DNA of 64,000 nt, from assembly GCA_947568835.1 (NCBI GenBank), contig OX387603.1, positions 11,556,651 to 11,620,650 of the forward strand, given 5' to 3'. The position numbers and the translations under genes are program-made. This document shows, one piece after another, positions 25,601 through 38,200 of this stretch. Position 1 is the first letter of the stretch. Each line of letters opens with the position of its first letter. The notes beneath the pieces were generated by a model. That model searched no databases. It saw only the letters and a list, made by a program, of their open reading frames with translations, and was not told the origin of the DNA. The stretch comes from Protonemura montana. Its lineage: Eukaryota > Arthropoda > Insecta > Plecoptera > Nemouridae.

Positions 25601-26275
25601 ATTCCCTAGTACGGTAGCCAAAAAATTTCGGTGCCTTTCAACTATAGAAGAACTCGAAAAAAAAATAATTGGATACAACTCGAGACACCCGAAGGCTCAC
25701 AAAGACCGAGAAACATCCGACAAGAGATGAACGTAATTGGTATGAGAGAATCTCTACTGGAAAAGGTTGAAATAAAAAGAGATGATCGCTTGAAGCGATA
25801 TGGTCCTTTCGTATTAAAATTATATGAGTTTTAACCTGTGGTCAAATTTTTTTTTTTTTTTTAACCAGAATGTTGAAACAGAAGCGCATCGCTAAATGTT
25901 AACGATCGGTAAGAGAGGATATTTGATGGCAAATTAAAAGACCAGGTTACGACCAAATAAATTGAAAATTACCTCGACAAGAAAGTCGATGTTTTAAGAA
26001 ACCGTCCCATACTTAATGACCCTTTAAATTCTACCGCAATCGTCTATTAAGACTATAAATTAATTGATCAAATGACTTTTATCTAAGAACAAGCTATAAC
26101 AATAAAGCGACGGACTTGAGACGCAAATGTTTCTGAAGATGTTCAGAAATTTACTCACCCCCTGCCGAGGACTGTCTTGCAAGGAGATGTCAGACGCGTT
26201 GCTTACTCGTCGCTCCATGCTCGCATTGTCCGTCGTACTGGCCGATACCGGCACGCAGCCTGCACTGCCCGGCAT
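13601..26275 (-). CDS. smash: Smallish / LMO7-LIMCH1-type LIM scaffold protein
   Basis: Twelve coding exons on the minus strand: 26159-26323 (ATG at 26275), 21922-22014, 21738-21845, 21501-21643, 18431-21008, 17520-17807, 16922-17183, 16258-16478, 15842-16009, 15635-15757, 15247-15303 and 13601-14923. All junctions keep phase and give 1826 residues. Near the N-terminus, [20 protein letters not shown], then [17 protein letters not shown], match the domain shared by LMO7 and LIMCH1. The 859-codon exon is Ser/Thr/Glu-rich and probably disordered. Exons at 15.6-16.0 kb encode charged coiled coil ([20 protein letters not shown]). The C-terminus is a single LIM domain. The fly smallish protein binds junctional partners and supports Src-linked actomyosin tension at epithelial junctions; that role is inferred here. 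Intron 1 is 4.1 kb. The exon that starts at 26323 may be reached from an exon much further right. Confidence 0.9.
13625..13798 (-). other. smash: LIM domain coding segment
   Basis: Eight zinc ligands are visible in the order C-x2-C-x19-H-x2-C-x2-C-x2-C-x21-C-x2-C, starting CSHC and ending CHNC, which makes two zinc modules. The stretch [20 protein letters not shown] closely follows the LIMCH1/LMO7 LIM domain. LIM domains mediate protein binding. A long open frame on the opposite strand here is an artefact of the coding strand. Confidence 0.93.
18211..18227 (+). repeat. Poly-A run
   Basis: A near-uninterrupted A run of about 17 bases inside the smallish intron between 17807 and 18431. No target-site duplication was recognised around it. 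Confidence 0.6.
20051..20460 (-). repeat. smash: Four- to five-fold protein repeat in smallish
   Basis: The large exon encodes [39 protein letters not shown] and [12 protein letters not shown] at regular spacing of about 30-40 residues, with a weaker fifth copy [10 protein letters not shown]. The consensus is S-(I/V)-K-(E/D)-R-(L/V)-(S/T)-x-L-(E/Q/D). [13 protein letters not shown] segment precedes them. They look like short amphipathic helices, possibly a repeated binding motif. Confidence 0.8.
22015..26158 (-). other. smash: Smallish intron 1
   Basis: Non-coding interval between the exon at 26159-26323 and that at 21922-22014. A GC-richer stretch at about 22480-22900 could be an internal promoter for a shorter isoform. 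A tRNA-like piece lies at 25101-25182. A degenerate tRNA-like segment near 23970 has an A-box-like sequence but no B-box. The rest shows nothing. Confidence 0.5.
25101..25182 (-). repeat. tRNA-derived SINE-like fragment
   Basis: On the minus strand CGTGGTAGATCA (25179-25168) resembles the end of a pol III A-box and GGTTCGATCAC (25121-25111) a B-box, with an anticodon-arm-sized interval between. Stem pairing is too poor for a functional tRNA. Most likely a SINE head or tRNA pseudogene. Confidence 0.4.
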
Positions 26276-26323
26276 CTCAGAGCCCGTGGACGGCCGCAAT
26301 GAGACGGCACAGCATCATACCAT
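26159..26323 (-). CDS. smash: First clear smallish exon, with out-of-frame CH-like start
   Basis: Acceptor GTGTTCCAG at 26324, donor GGGGTGAGT at 26158. In the frame that continues downstream there is a TGA eight bases into the exon, so translation of that frame starts at ATG 26275 ([10 protein letters not shown]...). In the phase-1 frame the exon opens with DGMMLCRLIAAVHGL and stops at TGA 26279-26277, one base before that ATG. DG-x-x-LC-x-LI is the hallmark of calponin-homology domains, present in vertebrate LMO7/LIMCH1. Exon boundaries are solid; the meaning of the second frame is open. Confidence 0.7.
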
Positions 26324-29300
26324 CTGGAACACGAATAGAAATAACTTTATCAATAAAAAAGCCTCTCCAATGTTCAGTTTTAGATTTGAAAATAGCGAGC
26401 CAATCGTTGGGCGTTTCGACGGATGTGCTTAATTGTTGGGGTTATAAAAGATATATTCCACTTCATCTTGCGAATGTGAGGGATAGTCATATTGAAAAAC
26501 ATTAAACTAGTAATCATCCGTTGAACTAAACATGCAGGATGGTTGTCAGGTTTGAAAACTTTGACCTTGAAAATCTAGGTTTGACGCGGGTAAATCCCTT
26601 TCGTTCTTACGTTACAGAAAGTACGAGCAGGTACATTTTTCCTCGATGTAACCTCTCCCCATTCTCACTTTCATTGATGGGAAAAATTAATATTATTCTT
26701 TTGTTTACACTACGATCAAATGTCGAGAGAAAACATGCACAGGATGTTTGGGCAGTGTCCATACCAAACGCCAGTGTCGCGTAAACCGTAAAAGAGAAAA
26801 AAAATACTTAGATAAATTGTTACAAAAATGTGAACGCTTATATGGTCTCTTTGATTGCACAATTAAGTAACCTGACCCACCACATTTTTCATGCGAAATC
26901 TCCACTCGGTGTTGCGTTTCTAAGTTTACTCAAAACGTAACCAGATCGAGTTGCTCTCGGCGTTTTGGCTGCATTCTCAGTTTCGTGCAGCGCGGGTCGC
27001 CTACCTCTGTGGCGCTTCCAATCTGTTCACTCGAGAAATTCACCTTCAAGGACCGGCGTAATTTTGCAATATAAATAGCTTTGACGTATTAACCACCATA
27101 ATTTATAATATTTTTGCTTGACGATTTGACGTCAGCCTTGCTTTGTTTGTTTGACCATTCACATGCCAAATATTTGCATAACACATCTCGAGACACGACT
27201 TGCTCATCAAGGAACGCTAATCGCTTGTGAATAGGTAATGCTTATAAACATTACATTGAGAAAGACAATTGAAGACAAACAACAGATGCACTTTTAATAG
27301 ATTTGAGTGCTTTCAAAGTCGAGAATGTTTGAACAGTTCACGTGCGCAGTTCACGTTCAACATCCGTTGATTTCAGAAGAGCTTCGGAAAGAAATCGAAC
27401 ATAAGAAAGTCTGCCGCTGATTCCGAGTGTCATTGAACGGACTTCTGATTTATTGACAAACCTAACAAACGAAGCACAATGCAGTTCGTGAGTTCGATTG
27501 GAAATAACTGGCCAGCACGTGATTTTTACACCTTCAATTATTGCATTGCGTAGCGAAATACCGCAATCATCGCACGGACGCCGAAAGTGAAGTACCACCA
27601 ATTTGTTGGCCGGCCACCAATTCCATTGTTTCGAAGATATCGCCGCATTCCATGGCGAATCGGGAATTACTGCGCTTTTAAGGAATTTCGTATGTAATTA
27701 TTGCTTTTCGTGTTTCAAGAAATCAGTCGTGAAGTTAATAAACGTAGCAGCGAAGGAATTTTTGGTGTTGGACGTAAATTTACATTCATAAAATGTTACA
27801 TAACTTAGCGAGCATTTTTTTTGTGTGCATTGGCCGAAAGTGGAACCCCGAGATTGGGAATGTGTTTTGTTAAGTGTTTTCCTTGTTTTGGACAAGATGA
27901 TTAATTGGTGCCTTTGAGGGACGTTTGATGTTTTTGAGAACACCCACTGGACTTTAGATGTTCACGCCAGACGCTTTTTCAACGTCAGAAAGGGATCTAA
28001 ACTGGAGGTCACTCAAACAGCACAAGCACAACATCCAAGCAAACAGTGATTTTTTTGCTATTTGTATTGTTTCTTCTCGTTTTTCCATCCTTAGGTACAT
28101 TCAGTCAATACATCTTGTAACATCCCCTCTGTATCTGCACGTTTGTTTGCTCTCTTACGTATCCCAAAGTCTCCGAAAATCGACAAACGTAATATCACCC
28201 CTCTCTAGAGCAATCACACATTATTTAACTTAAGTTTAACCACTTCCTTACAATTGTTTGCACCACTGTTTACCACCAGATACTTCATCCACCAGAAATA
28301 CAATAAAACGTACTCAAGACGACCCCCAATTCTTCAGCCCAACTTTCCATTAAAACGCCGCTTCTATCAACATTCCGGTCGTAAATCCACCACTCTACCG
28401 ATCACAAGATGCGTAAGCCAATCATGATCGATAAGGCGACGTTATTTCAAATGTCACTCATAGAGCCATTCCGTATTATTCGCCTCTTTTGTGCGTCTCG
28501 GCAACACCTGGCGTATTGTTTGTATTATTTGTGTACTGCCAGCAAGCAGGTAGAAGGTGCTCCATAAAATGGGTTAGTTTATAAAAATGGTATGCGTTGG
28601 GGTCGACCTTGCCCAAGGCATCGTGGTTCAGGTTGGGTGTCTCGCCTCCTGCCCTTCTCGGAGCGCCCTTCTCGCCTTAGATTGGATGCCGAGATGCTCG
28701 GTGCATCGTAAAATTAGAAAGATAATCACACATGTTGGTCTTCTGTTCTGTTACAGATCAGTGGAGATTTTGACTCAGGTATTAGAGGTGTGTGTCTTTT
28801 GGAGCAAAAGTTTGGTGAAACATTTTTGGGGGTACAGGTTTACAAAGACGTACCCTATTGTTGGACGCGTTGTGGCAAAGCTATATCAACGAGAACGAAT
28901 TCTTCACCTCAGGTGGTTTGGTTGAATTTACCATGTTTCGAAGCCATGAGGTGTTAAGGGGGGCGCAGAGGCTCTCTGCTAAATAGCACTAAATTACTCT
29001 AAATAGATGTTTCACTTGACATTCACGCTGAGAGGGATGTTCACCCTCAAAAGTCTAAGATCCCATAATCGGAATCAATTTGAACTCGAGGAAATTTTCT
29101 AGAAACGTTTAACACGTGATTCAAAGTATATAATTATTATTCTCACAGAACGTTCGAATCTATTTCAATTTTAACGTATAAAACCCCAAATTTTCAACTC
29201 ACAAAATCGGGTATACAGTTATTAGCCACAAAAAAACAACGTTAAAACGTATTAAAATTTCCAGAACAACAGGTGGGAAAGTCATTCGAAAGCGGTCCCG

Positions 29301-32125
29301 TGTTAAACGCAGACCTCCACGCCAGTCCTAGCTCGAATCGAGCATACGCTTTGCCACGAGATTTTGGTCCAGTCAAGCTCCGGCCAAAAGCGTGTCCAGT
29401 CAAAACAGGCGAAACAGATCGCGTGCGTTTGTTGCCAGCTGTGTTGAGCCCGATGATTCGCGGATTACGATACTGTTATGGCGTGAGTGAGACAGTTTTA
29501 ATCCATCACTCTGTTCGTTGCACATGTGCAACATCGGCGGTTACCTATCAATGGCCCTAAGGGTTGATGATGATTAATTGCAACGCGTAGACTGAGCGAG
29601 AAACGCTGTCCAAGTTTGGCTTTGTTAAGGATTATGATCTACGTGTAATGCAAAATGATTTGTCGAGATGTCTGGTCAGTGATCGCCAAAGATAAGTATA
29701 ACTTGTTACTGTAGTCTAGGCTATAAGTGGTAGTGTAAGAAAATAAGATGTCTGTAGATACCCCATTGACTGTCTTCATCTTGTTATGTCTAAATTTAGA
29801 CAAGAATTTTACTAGTCAACGATTATACCCAATAAATTTGAATCATAAAGATGTGATGCGCGATTATGGACGTGATCTTTATCAGTTATGAAAATTGTAG
29901 AACGATTTCTATACTTGATTGAACTCCATGCTGTACATAGTGAAGAGGATCATGATGTGTTTTGACAGAATCAGAATGACCTAAAAAGTATCCTGAAATT
30001 GCAAAGAGACTAACGTTTAGACAGTAAATCACATGGCCACATGGGTTTATGGAAATTACTTTACATACAAATTAATTTGGAACTCATCCGAGAGATGGCG
30101 TTTTTTGCAATTTAGCCTGTTTCATTTTTGCAGTCGATGACAACCATAAAATTCTCTCTGTCATCAGCTGGAAGCACTGATACCAATGCGTCGATTTTTA
30201 ACCTTCTAGCACCGCTATTTTTCAAGTTAACTTTACCATAAGGATAAAATATCTATGTAGACTTTATTTGTGCTAAAATCAGTGAACCCATTGATTGTGC
30301 TTACAACCCATTCAATTAGTCCTTCAGGTAGGGCACGGCAAAACATGTCACCAGCACAATTCATCCAAGAAACTAGTACCTCACGATAACTCAATTAGAC
30401 CCAGTGCAGTAATTAGTCCGGAATTTCGGAAACATTGCACTGTACTTGAACATACTACACGTTTAACACTTTGTAGCGGACGAGATGGCCACATAACCTG
30501 GATCTCAACACACAGTTGAAGAGACACACTCCACGCCTCTGTAATCTACATAGAAAAAAACCATTTCCGCCGTACAATGACGTCTTTATACCATTTTCTT
30601 GTCGTTCGAGGCTTCCGTTGAAATTAGATGTTAACCTAGTGATTCACATGACTCACAATTGGCGGTCTTTAGGGAAAGGTTGCTATAACTGTGACCTGAA
30701 TATTATGAGATTTCATTATTGTTAAATGTTTTTAAGGAAATGTGTGCTATAAGGTGGGTTTTTTATACACAATTTTTGATTTTAGTTTGTTCGTTTTAAA
30801 GAAACTTCCTTTGAAATTGCACACAAAGCTTGAAAACATGTCATAGCGTGGGCATCGTGCATATAAGGCAATCGAGATGCATGCTAACTGCGTTTGTAAT
30901 TGGCAAGGGTGTTGTTGCTTCTGATGCTTGTCAACTGTCATTTCGCTTCTAACTTGTGGAAAAGTCGATAATTATCACGGTCAGAAATCGGAATATCAAT
31001 TAATTTTCATGGTCACAATAAAATCCTAGATGACAAGTGATTGAAAGTGATCAAGACCTTTTTTTTTAGAATAAACCTTACATCCGTTACATTATGCAAA
31101 TTGTGAATGCAGCGATAGATCATCTAATTAAATCGGTGTCCTTCATAAATGTTTTAGATGGTGTGAACTTCTTTAGGCAACGAAACCATGACCTTGCATA
31201 ATCGTATTACTTTGAAGCTGGTTACATCATGGCGCCTCCACCGGTTATTTTACAACAAAGATAGAAAACTAGTTTTCAAAAAGTAAGTAAAGAAAAATTG
31301 CATACCAATATGCAACTAGCCGCTGTCAACGCGACGATTTTAAATGATGAAAGATTGATCACGGTACTTATTAATTTCCCTTGCACATGCTCAACGCTTC
31401 CCCGTAAACAGAGTAAAAGCAAAATAATAACAAAATAAGTACAATTGACCGCTGTCACCGCATGATGGTTCTTCGAAGAGATTCTATTTCATACCAGACT
31501 ATCCCGTATTATAACAAATCGCCACAGTAGTATTGCGAATATTATAGTAAGCCTGTTGAATGCAAACTAACCTGTTTCAGTTAGGTAAAGCTTGCTAATT
31601 GCAGTCTTCTTGAGATAACAGTTGCAGAAGCTCGTTACGCGACTTGGTTCGTCTGCTCTTCAAGACGTCAGTAAACTACCTCCAACATGCCGATGCCAAC
31701 ATTATTATTGCCACACGTTAAAACATCATCGACAAGCTTTCGCATTGTGGATATATCATTTACGACTGAAACACATAATTGTTACAGTCTATTTGAAGCA
31801 AGGTTGTACTAAAAAAAAAAAAATTGCAGACTTCTCATAACATATCAAGTATCAACTATCATTTAACTGGGTTTAGAATGAGAAGTATAATCAAGTTCAA
31901 TTATGATAGCTAGTTGCAAGAAATAAAATATAGGGCCAGAGCCGGACACGCATTTTGGTTTGTTGTATTTTGATCGTTTTGACTCTTTGAGTAGTAAAAC
32001 CGCATTCCCCAAGGTAAGTGACGTTAGAACATTGAGTATCAGCGTTAAGTAACTTTCATAAAATCAATTTGCAAATTGAAAATGATTGTTCTACAGAACA
32101 ATGTCACGGTACTCCGGTAGGTGAA

Positions 32126-32460
32126 GCAACATGGCGACCGAAGCGCCACCGGTCGTTCTAGCGTGACATGTGGGCGAACTGTCATTTAAAAAAAGACTGA
32201 AAATCTTCTCCGCTGCTCTCTGCCATTTTTCTTTTGCTCGAAAACGTATTTCATACCTAGATATTCAGTTTTTCAAGCGATTTTAAGAATGTGTCTACCA
32301 ATTATAGCAACCTTGGGAATTATTTGTTGGATAAAATAAGTATTTTGGAATCCCGCCACTCAAATCATAACTGAAATTTCATTCATGAGTTAGTAGAATT
32401 GTTTTGGAGAGAGGGCGAGAGTCCTTGGGCTGGTGTCGATTCTTTCGCGGGCTAGACTGT
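32126..32460 (+). repeat. Dispersed repeat family 2, copy 1
   Basis: Shares GAAGCGCCACC near the left, TCTCCGCTG, CCATTTTTCTTTTGCTC, CATAACTGAAATTTCATTCA and the right end GCGGGCTAGACTGT with the copy at 55082. About 330 bases, non-coding, same orientation in both copies. Confidence 0.65.
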
Positions 32461-35120
32461 AAAGTAATCCGCCGGTGATAGTTAACACGAGGTAGTCGCA
32501 ATTTTATGTGTGCTTGTTATAGCAGTTATACTATAACTAGTCGATATATTTAATGTGATGCCCACGCTGAATTTACGGAGAACAAAGTGTTTTTCTGTAA
32601 GCTTCTGTAAAGCCAGTACCTCTTCGTGCATACGAAAGGGATCTAAAAGTGCAACTTCCCTAAGACACCTATAATCTCTTGTGATCTTGAACCATAACGC
32701 CAACATGTCGAGTGCATAGAGCGTGTACGGAAGCCGCTACTGGCTTTTACCATATGAGCATAATTTTTAACATAGTTACATATTAAAATTGAAATGTGAA
32801 TTAAAAGTAACCTTATTTCTGCAGTTTCGTCTCTTTCAAGTGATTTGTTAATTTTTGCTGCATTGAAAGGTGGAGTGGATCTCTTTTCTGGTACAGTTCT
32901 GACATTAATTAAATTAGATAAATATATTTTCATAATGTTATAGTTAACTTATAGTTTCATAAGTAATAAAATAATTATGTGGTACAAGAAAGTCAAAATC
33001 GTCACCGAATTCAAAAGTATAATACTGGTCAAGCTCATGCCAATCAGAGATAATATTTTTATGTTTCACTCTGGAAAACCATTTCAAATCAAAATTACGT
33101 TCAAACTTTGCAGAGTATTGTAAAAATTAATCTAAATGATTCCTGAAAGGTATTTACACATTTATTATAATTGTTTCTGGTTACTACCAAAAAAATTGAA
33201 AGAAAACGGTAAAAATGTTGCAGGCTATACATAATTACAGTCTACAATTGTAGGTTACTTCAAGAATGCAAGTGTTTTTTGGAAAAGACAGTTTTGAAAT
33301 GCAGTAGTCTTTGCTATTATTGGGTTTATTTTTAAATTATAATTTCGCGAACTGTTTCGGGTAGCTTGCAGTATGAGTGTTTGTCGATTTTGTGAATTTC
33401 ATTACATCAATATTTATAAGTATTTATTTCTTCTAATTTGTAATGATGGAATACCAAGGTTATTTACTTCATCGCTGACACTAAATTCCCTGTTGAAGAT
33501 GTTGTTTGAAGTGACTTTTAAATGGATTTTTTCATCCACGTCAACCAAGCGATTCCAAAATCCGCATGTCCCATGCCACCGATCGAGTTCGACAAGCCAT
33601 CGACTTAGTCCGCAACTTTTCAAACGCAACTAACTCTTGATTACGTGCCCAACTCGTTCACTGCGATCACGTGGGCGTATGTAACTTGGCCATAGAAGCC
33701 ATAAGGTTACAGTTGCAGACCAGTTACAGGGCGCGGTCCTTACGTGGTACATCTGAGTCGCGCGAGCAGAGAGAGACACAATAATTCGAAACTTATGTCA
33801 TAAGTCATAAACGAAGGCTAACTCGGGCACGTGACCTAGCATAGCTACTGGGCATGGCGATGTAGATTCGTTCCGACAGCGCGTCTGTGTGTGTCTTGGT
33901 CATGGGCATTGCGTGCCTGAACAAATCGTTATCTAAACGGGAACGATAATTGAAATTGAATTTAGATCTTTTTTCTTTTGTGTCTGTCTTTTTTATATTT
34001 TCGGTCACAGATTTATTTGTTTTGACAGATGTGTAATTATGGCTGTTAAGCGCTTGACAACGACACCATACATTTAATTAATTGATTAAATTGACATTTA
34101 TTGAATTTCAAAGTAGCTGTGATGTGGTTACATTGGTTTAAAAGCCATCGCAAGTCGAGCACTTCTCTGCCGGTAGAACCCCTAAACGCTGCAAAGGTCA
34201 TTTCTCCAATAAAAAATAGCCCAGGAATAAAATTATGATTGATGAAGCTTGACACTTGAATTGCGTATTGAAATAAACGCCTGAAGATAAAATTTAATTT
34301 CTATATTTTTTGATAGATTTGTCTTTTCAGATGGGTAGACGCACCTTTAACAGTAAAAAAGCAAACGTGTACACAAATTATGTGTTACACCATGGTGAGT
34401 AGCGTTCATTATATCACTGGTGCTACATGATGGCACTAAATCATTGTCCGCTCAACGCACGCTAGACAGCCTGGTTTTGCTTTCAATTGTAAGCTGATTG
34501 TTTAGTATTGTTGCCGTGTCACGATCTTTCTTCTCTAGCAATAGGAGCTAGACAACGCGCAGAAATGAATAAGGGAGCAAAAACCAGTGTCCAAGGCAAG
34601 CTAGGTTAGTTCGTGTATACTCATGGTGCATATCAAAAGACAGTGCCAGTAATATAACTAAACCATGTAAGATCATACTGTTTTTGATTGAGAAAATAAA
34701 ATGTAGGAATGAGATAAAAATGTATGTAATCGCTAAGCGTGAGAACATGAACAACGTAGATTTAATGACATTACCGGGTAAATATAATGGCCACTGAGTG
34801 ACGTTATTACTTTCTTGTTTCCTGAAGTTGTTGCTTAAGGATTTTTCAATGACGATTTTTTATTTTCACGATAACTTGTGTTAACTGGCCGTTAACGATC
34901 TTCAAACAACGGAGAATTGAAAAATTATTGAGTAATATTCAAGCAGAGCTGGACATAAACGGGTAAACAGATCTTTATTGTTTAAAATTGCTGTCCAAAA
35001 AGTGACCCATAAAGTATGTGTGAAATGGTGTTTAAGAAAAGTCACTGCACATAATGAAGAGTGATATCTCAAGAAGGTTGATAATTTTACAGTCCAAAAA
35101 GCATGGAGTAAAACCATCGA

Positions 35121-35275
35121 GTTCATATAAACAGAGAGTCAGCATAAATGTTACTGGCAACACGTGGTAACGGTAGGTGCCACCTGAAGACGCTTGCGGT
35201 CGTCCATTTAACCTCTACAATTAAATAACTAAAAATAACGATATGTACAAATTAATCGTCGAGGGTTAGCATATT
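35121..35275 (-). repeat. Dispersed repeat family 1, copy E (partial)
   Basis: In reverse orientation it shares the right end (ACAGAGAGTCAGC), CACGTGGTAACGG and TCGAGGGTTAGCAT with copy D. It lacks the left part seen in C and D. Confidence 0.55.
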
Positions 35276-38200
35276 TGTCAGTCATTTGGCAATCATTTTT
35301 TTGCTAAGATGAATTGAAGAAACCAAATGACTTAACTTTAACGTAAACATTTCAGCAAATACGTCAGTCTGCTCGATGTTCGGAACTAATTCACGATATG
35401 CGCTCTACAACACGCGAATACACTGTTCACAGATAGCATTTTGTTTAGAGAAAACGCCGACGTGATGGATTGCACTATTTGTTCTTCAGAGTGAAAGTAA
35501 GACAGGCACGGGTCCCTTGTCCGATATCATTCCCTACACTCTGCACTACGCATTGATAAGAAGATAGCCGAATACACCTAACAAACACTCGTGTATCATG
35601 CACCTTTCCCCAAAATACAAACGTCCGTGCTTTTTACACAGCACGCACAAAATATAACAGGTCGTGATTCGAACATTCCATAGTCCATGTATATACGCAC
35701 GATAACTCCCATAACTTTCTAGCTTAAAACAACACAAAATTAAAAGAAAGGTGCGTAATGTATTGAATTATAATGCATTTTGACTGCTGAGATCATGCAG
35801 CCAACGGGTCTTCGTCAACGCTCTGAGATTTCTACGTCTCGGACATTTTTTCAGCAACGATTTCCCAAGTGCTCGTTAGGAATCTTGTTGTCAGTCCTCC
35901 TTTCTTATCATCAATGCCAAGACCACACTTTTCCTTCGTTCACATTTCCGTCGTTCCATGTTTGAAAATAAACTGGTTAAGCATTCGAGTCTAATATCTT
36001 CCATATTATCTCGGTGATCGATCATTATATAGTTTCATATCCATACAGGTAACATATATGTGGCATTTTACAACATGCTCTTTCGTTGCTCATATGCGAC
36101 ATATAGTCAAAAAAGGAAATTCACGAAGTTAGAAAATAATTTGACGTAACAGCCTGTTCTGTTTGTTTGTAAGCTCACGAGTCAAGTACACAGGAAGCCA
36201 TAAAAAAATCAGGAAAATGTGAGAGAGTACGCGCCTTCTATCCTGTTAATGTGCAACAGGATTACCTGGATTACTCATCTGTGTAGTGTGCCCCAAATAG
36301 CTAATCGCGTGCCATACTGGTCATTGCTTGCATGGATAAATCTGCCTTGCAGTAAGGCATCTTTGATTGACGAGCTGTCACATTGTGCAAACTTGTCCAT
36401 GTTCTCTGCAGCCTTGTCACCTGAGATAACAAGATAAGTGCAGGCGGAGGCCTCTTGCTGTCACCTTCACAACCTTGTATTCGGATTTGTCGCAGACGCA
36501 AGTTCACGGATTCGTGATCTCACCGCAGATAACAACAAATTGTAGGCTAATTTGTTTTTGAAATATGATCACTAGCGTGTGCCAACCAAAAGTCTTACAT
36601 CATGTATGGTACGTCCTGAAAACTCAGGTGCATTGCGTTTTTAAGTTTAAGTGTCATTGAGGGGGTCTTTGTTTGATTCATGTTCACCTTTTTTTTTATA
36701 GGTGTCCACATTTCAACCCGTCTTGACTTGACCATCTAAAACGTGTTGTCAAATCACATACCACTTCCCATCAGGTAAACACTAGGGAAAGAATTGCAAT
36801 GAAATGCAAAAATGCAAAAATGTCGATAACGTAGCCCAATGAAACAATTCTGACTGCTAACATAAATCAGAGGTAAATATTGACTTCCACAAATGCGAAC
36901 AAAAACCCACTGTTAAAACCCAATGCATCTAGTTTTTGGGATACAGTATGCCTCGAAATTGATTCAGTGTGCCATAATAATTATTTTCTGTTAGCGTTCT
37001 TCAAACCAATTTAGTTGCAACTTGATTGAGCTTTCAATCTTGACTGATAAAAGGTACACACGTCAAAGAGCGATGTGTACACAAAAAATATCTGCAATTT
37101 GTTCGGTAAAAACTTTTTTACTGAAGCGATTTCATTATACAACAGCAGCAGCTTCCGTGTTTTGATCGACATATAAAACTAACAGAGTTTTGATACAAGG
37201 GTTACTTAAACAGCCATCGACTAGATTAGGAAATTGGGATCGCCTGTCAGCCCAGATCAACTCTTCATTAGTGCAACAGAAACTTCGGTTGTCCGATCCA
37301 TGTACCTTCCAATAGATTTTATATATAGTACAATCAGATCAGACGACCCAGACGCGCACAGGTGTCTTCTTCTTACCACGATCTTGGTATTCCAATCAAA
37401 ATATTGTAGTCATCGCCAGCCCTCGGGCTATTCTTGATTATAAGACTAACGGTACCCCAGTCAAAAACTCGATGGCCAAATTGCGGGCGCGACTAGATTA
37501 CGCGGCCATTCTCACGCATTTCTTGAGACACGCGGCGCGAATTATGATTGAATTCATCATCGTAACTTAAAACATTTTCTGTTGATCAAGTAGATGCGCA
37601 AGGTCTGTAATTCGGAAGCCGCTGGGATGCAAAACATTGGCCATTGTTGTAGTGGAGTTCCCACAATTTGGTCGTAAATGCTGTACACACGTGCACATGC
37701 TACGAATGACAAACCCATCGCGCGGATTTGGGACAAGCAAATGACCCACCTCTTTCTCAGGAGTCATCGTAGTCCACGGAAGACTTCACTCGGACTGGAC
37801 TAATAAAACTCGATTGCATCTTAGTTTCCCAGTTCCCATCCACGACAAGTGTCATAATTCAAAATACATTAATAATTTAACAATACAAAGCTGTCATTAC
37901 TGGAAAGTATGTCTTTATTAAGACATGCATTTTACTCCAGTTATGTTTAGTTATAATTGTTTCTTGAAAAAACCCCGCGGAATGGTAACGCGTGGTATGC
38001 TGCGTGGTCTGTGAGCTTTTAAGTCTTGTCCATTTAAAGAATTAAATACTGTCCTTCGATGTCCTTGACGGTGATGTTGATCTCTCTGTGAAATGTCCGA
38101 CGTGACCACATTGTGCCTAGCCTCAGAGCATTGTTTTCTTTGAGTCACCACTTGGCAAAAGGTTGGTATTTGCAATATAATTACTATACATAAATCATGG

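Noticed and set aside
28587..28925. 112-codon plus-strand open frame in a GC-richer patch
   Set aside because: No acceptor or donor pair and no recognisable domain; the second half is AT-rich with intron-like composition.
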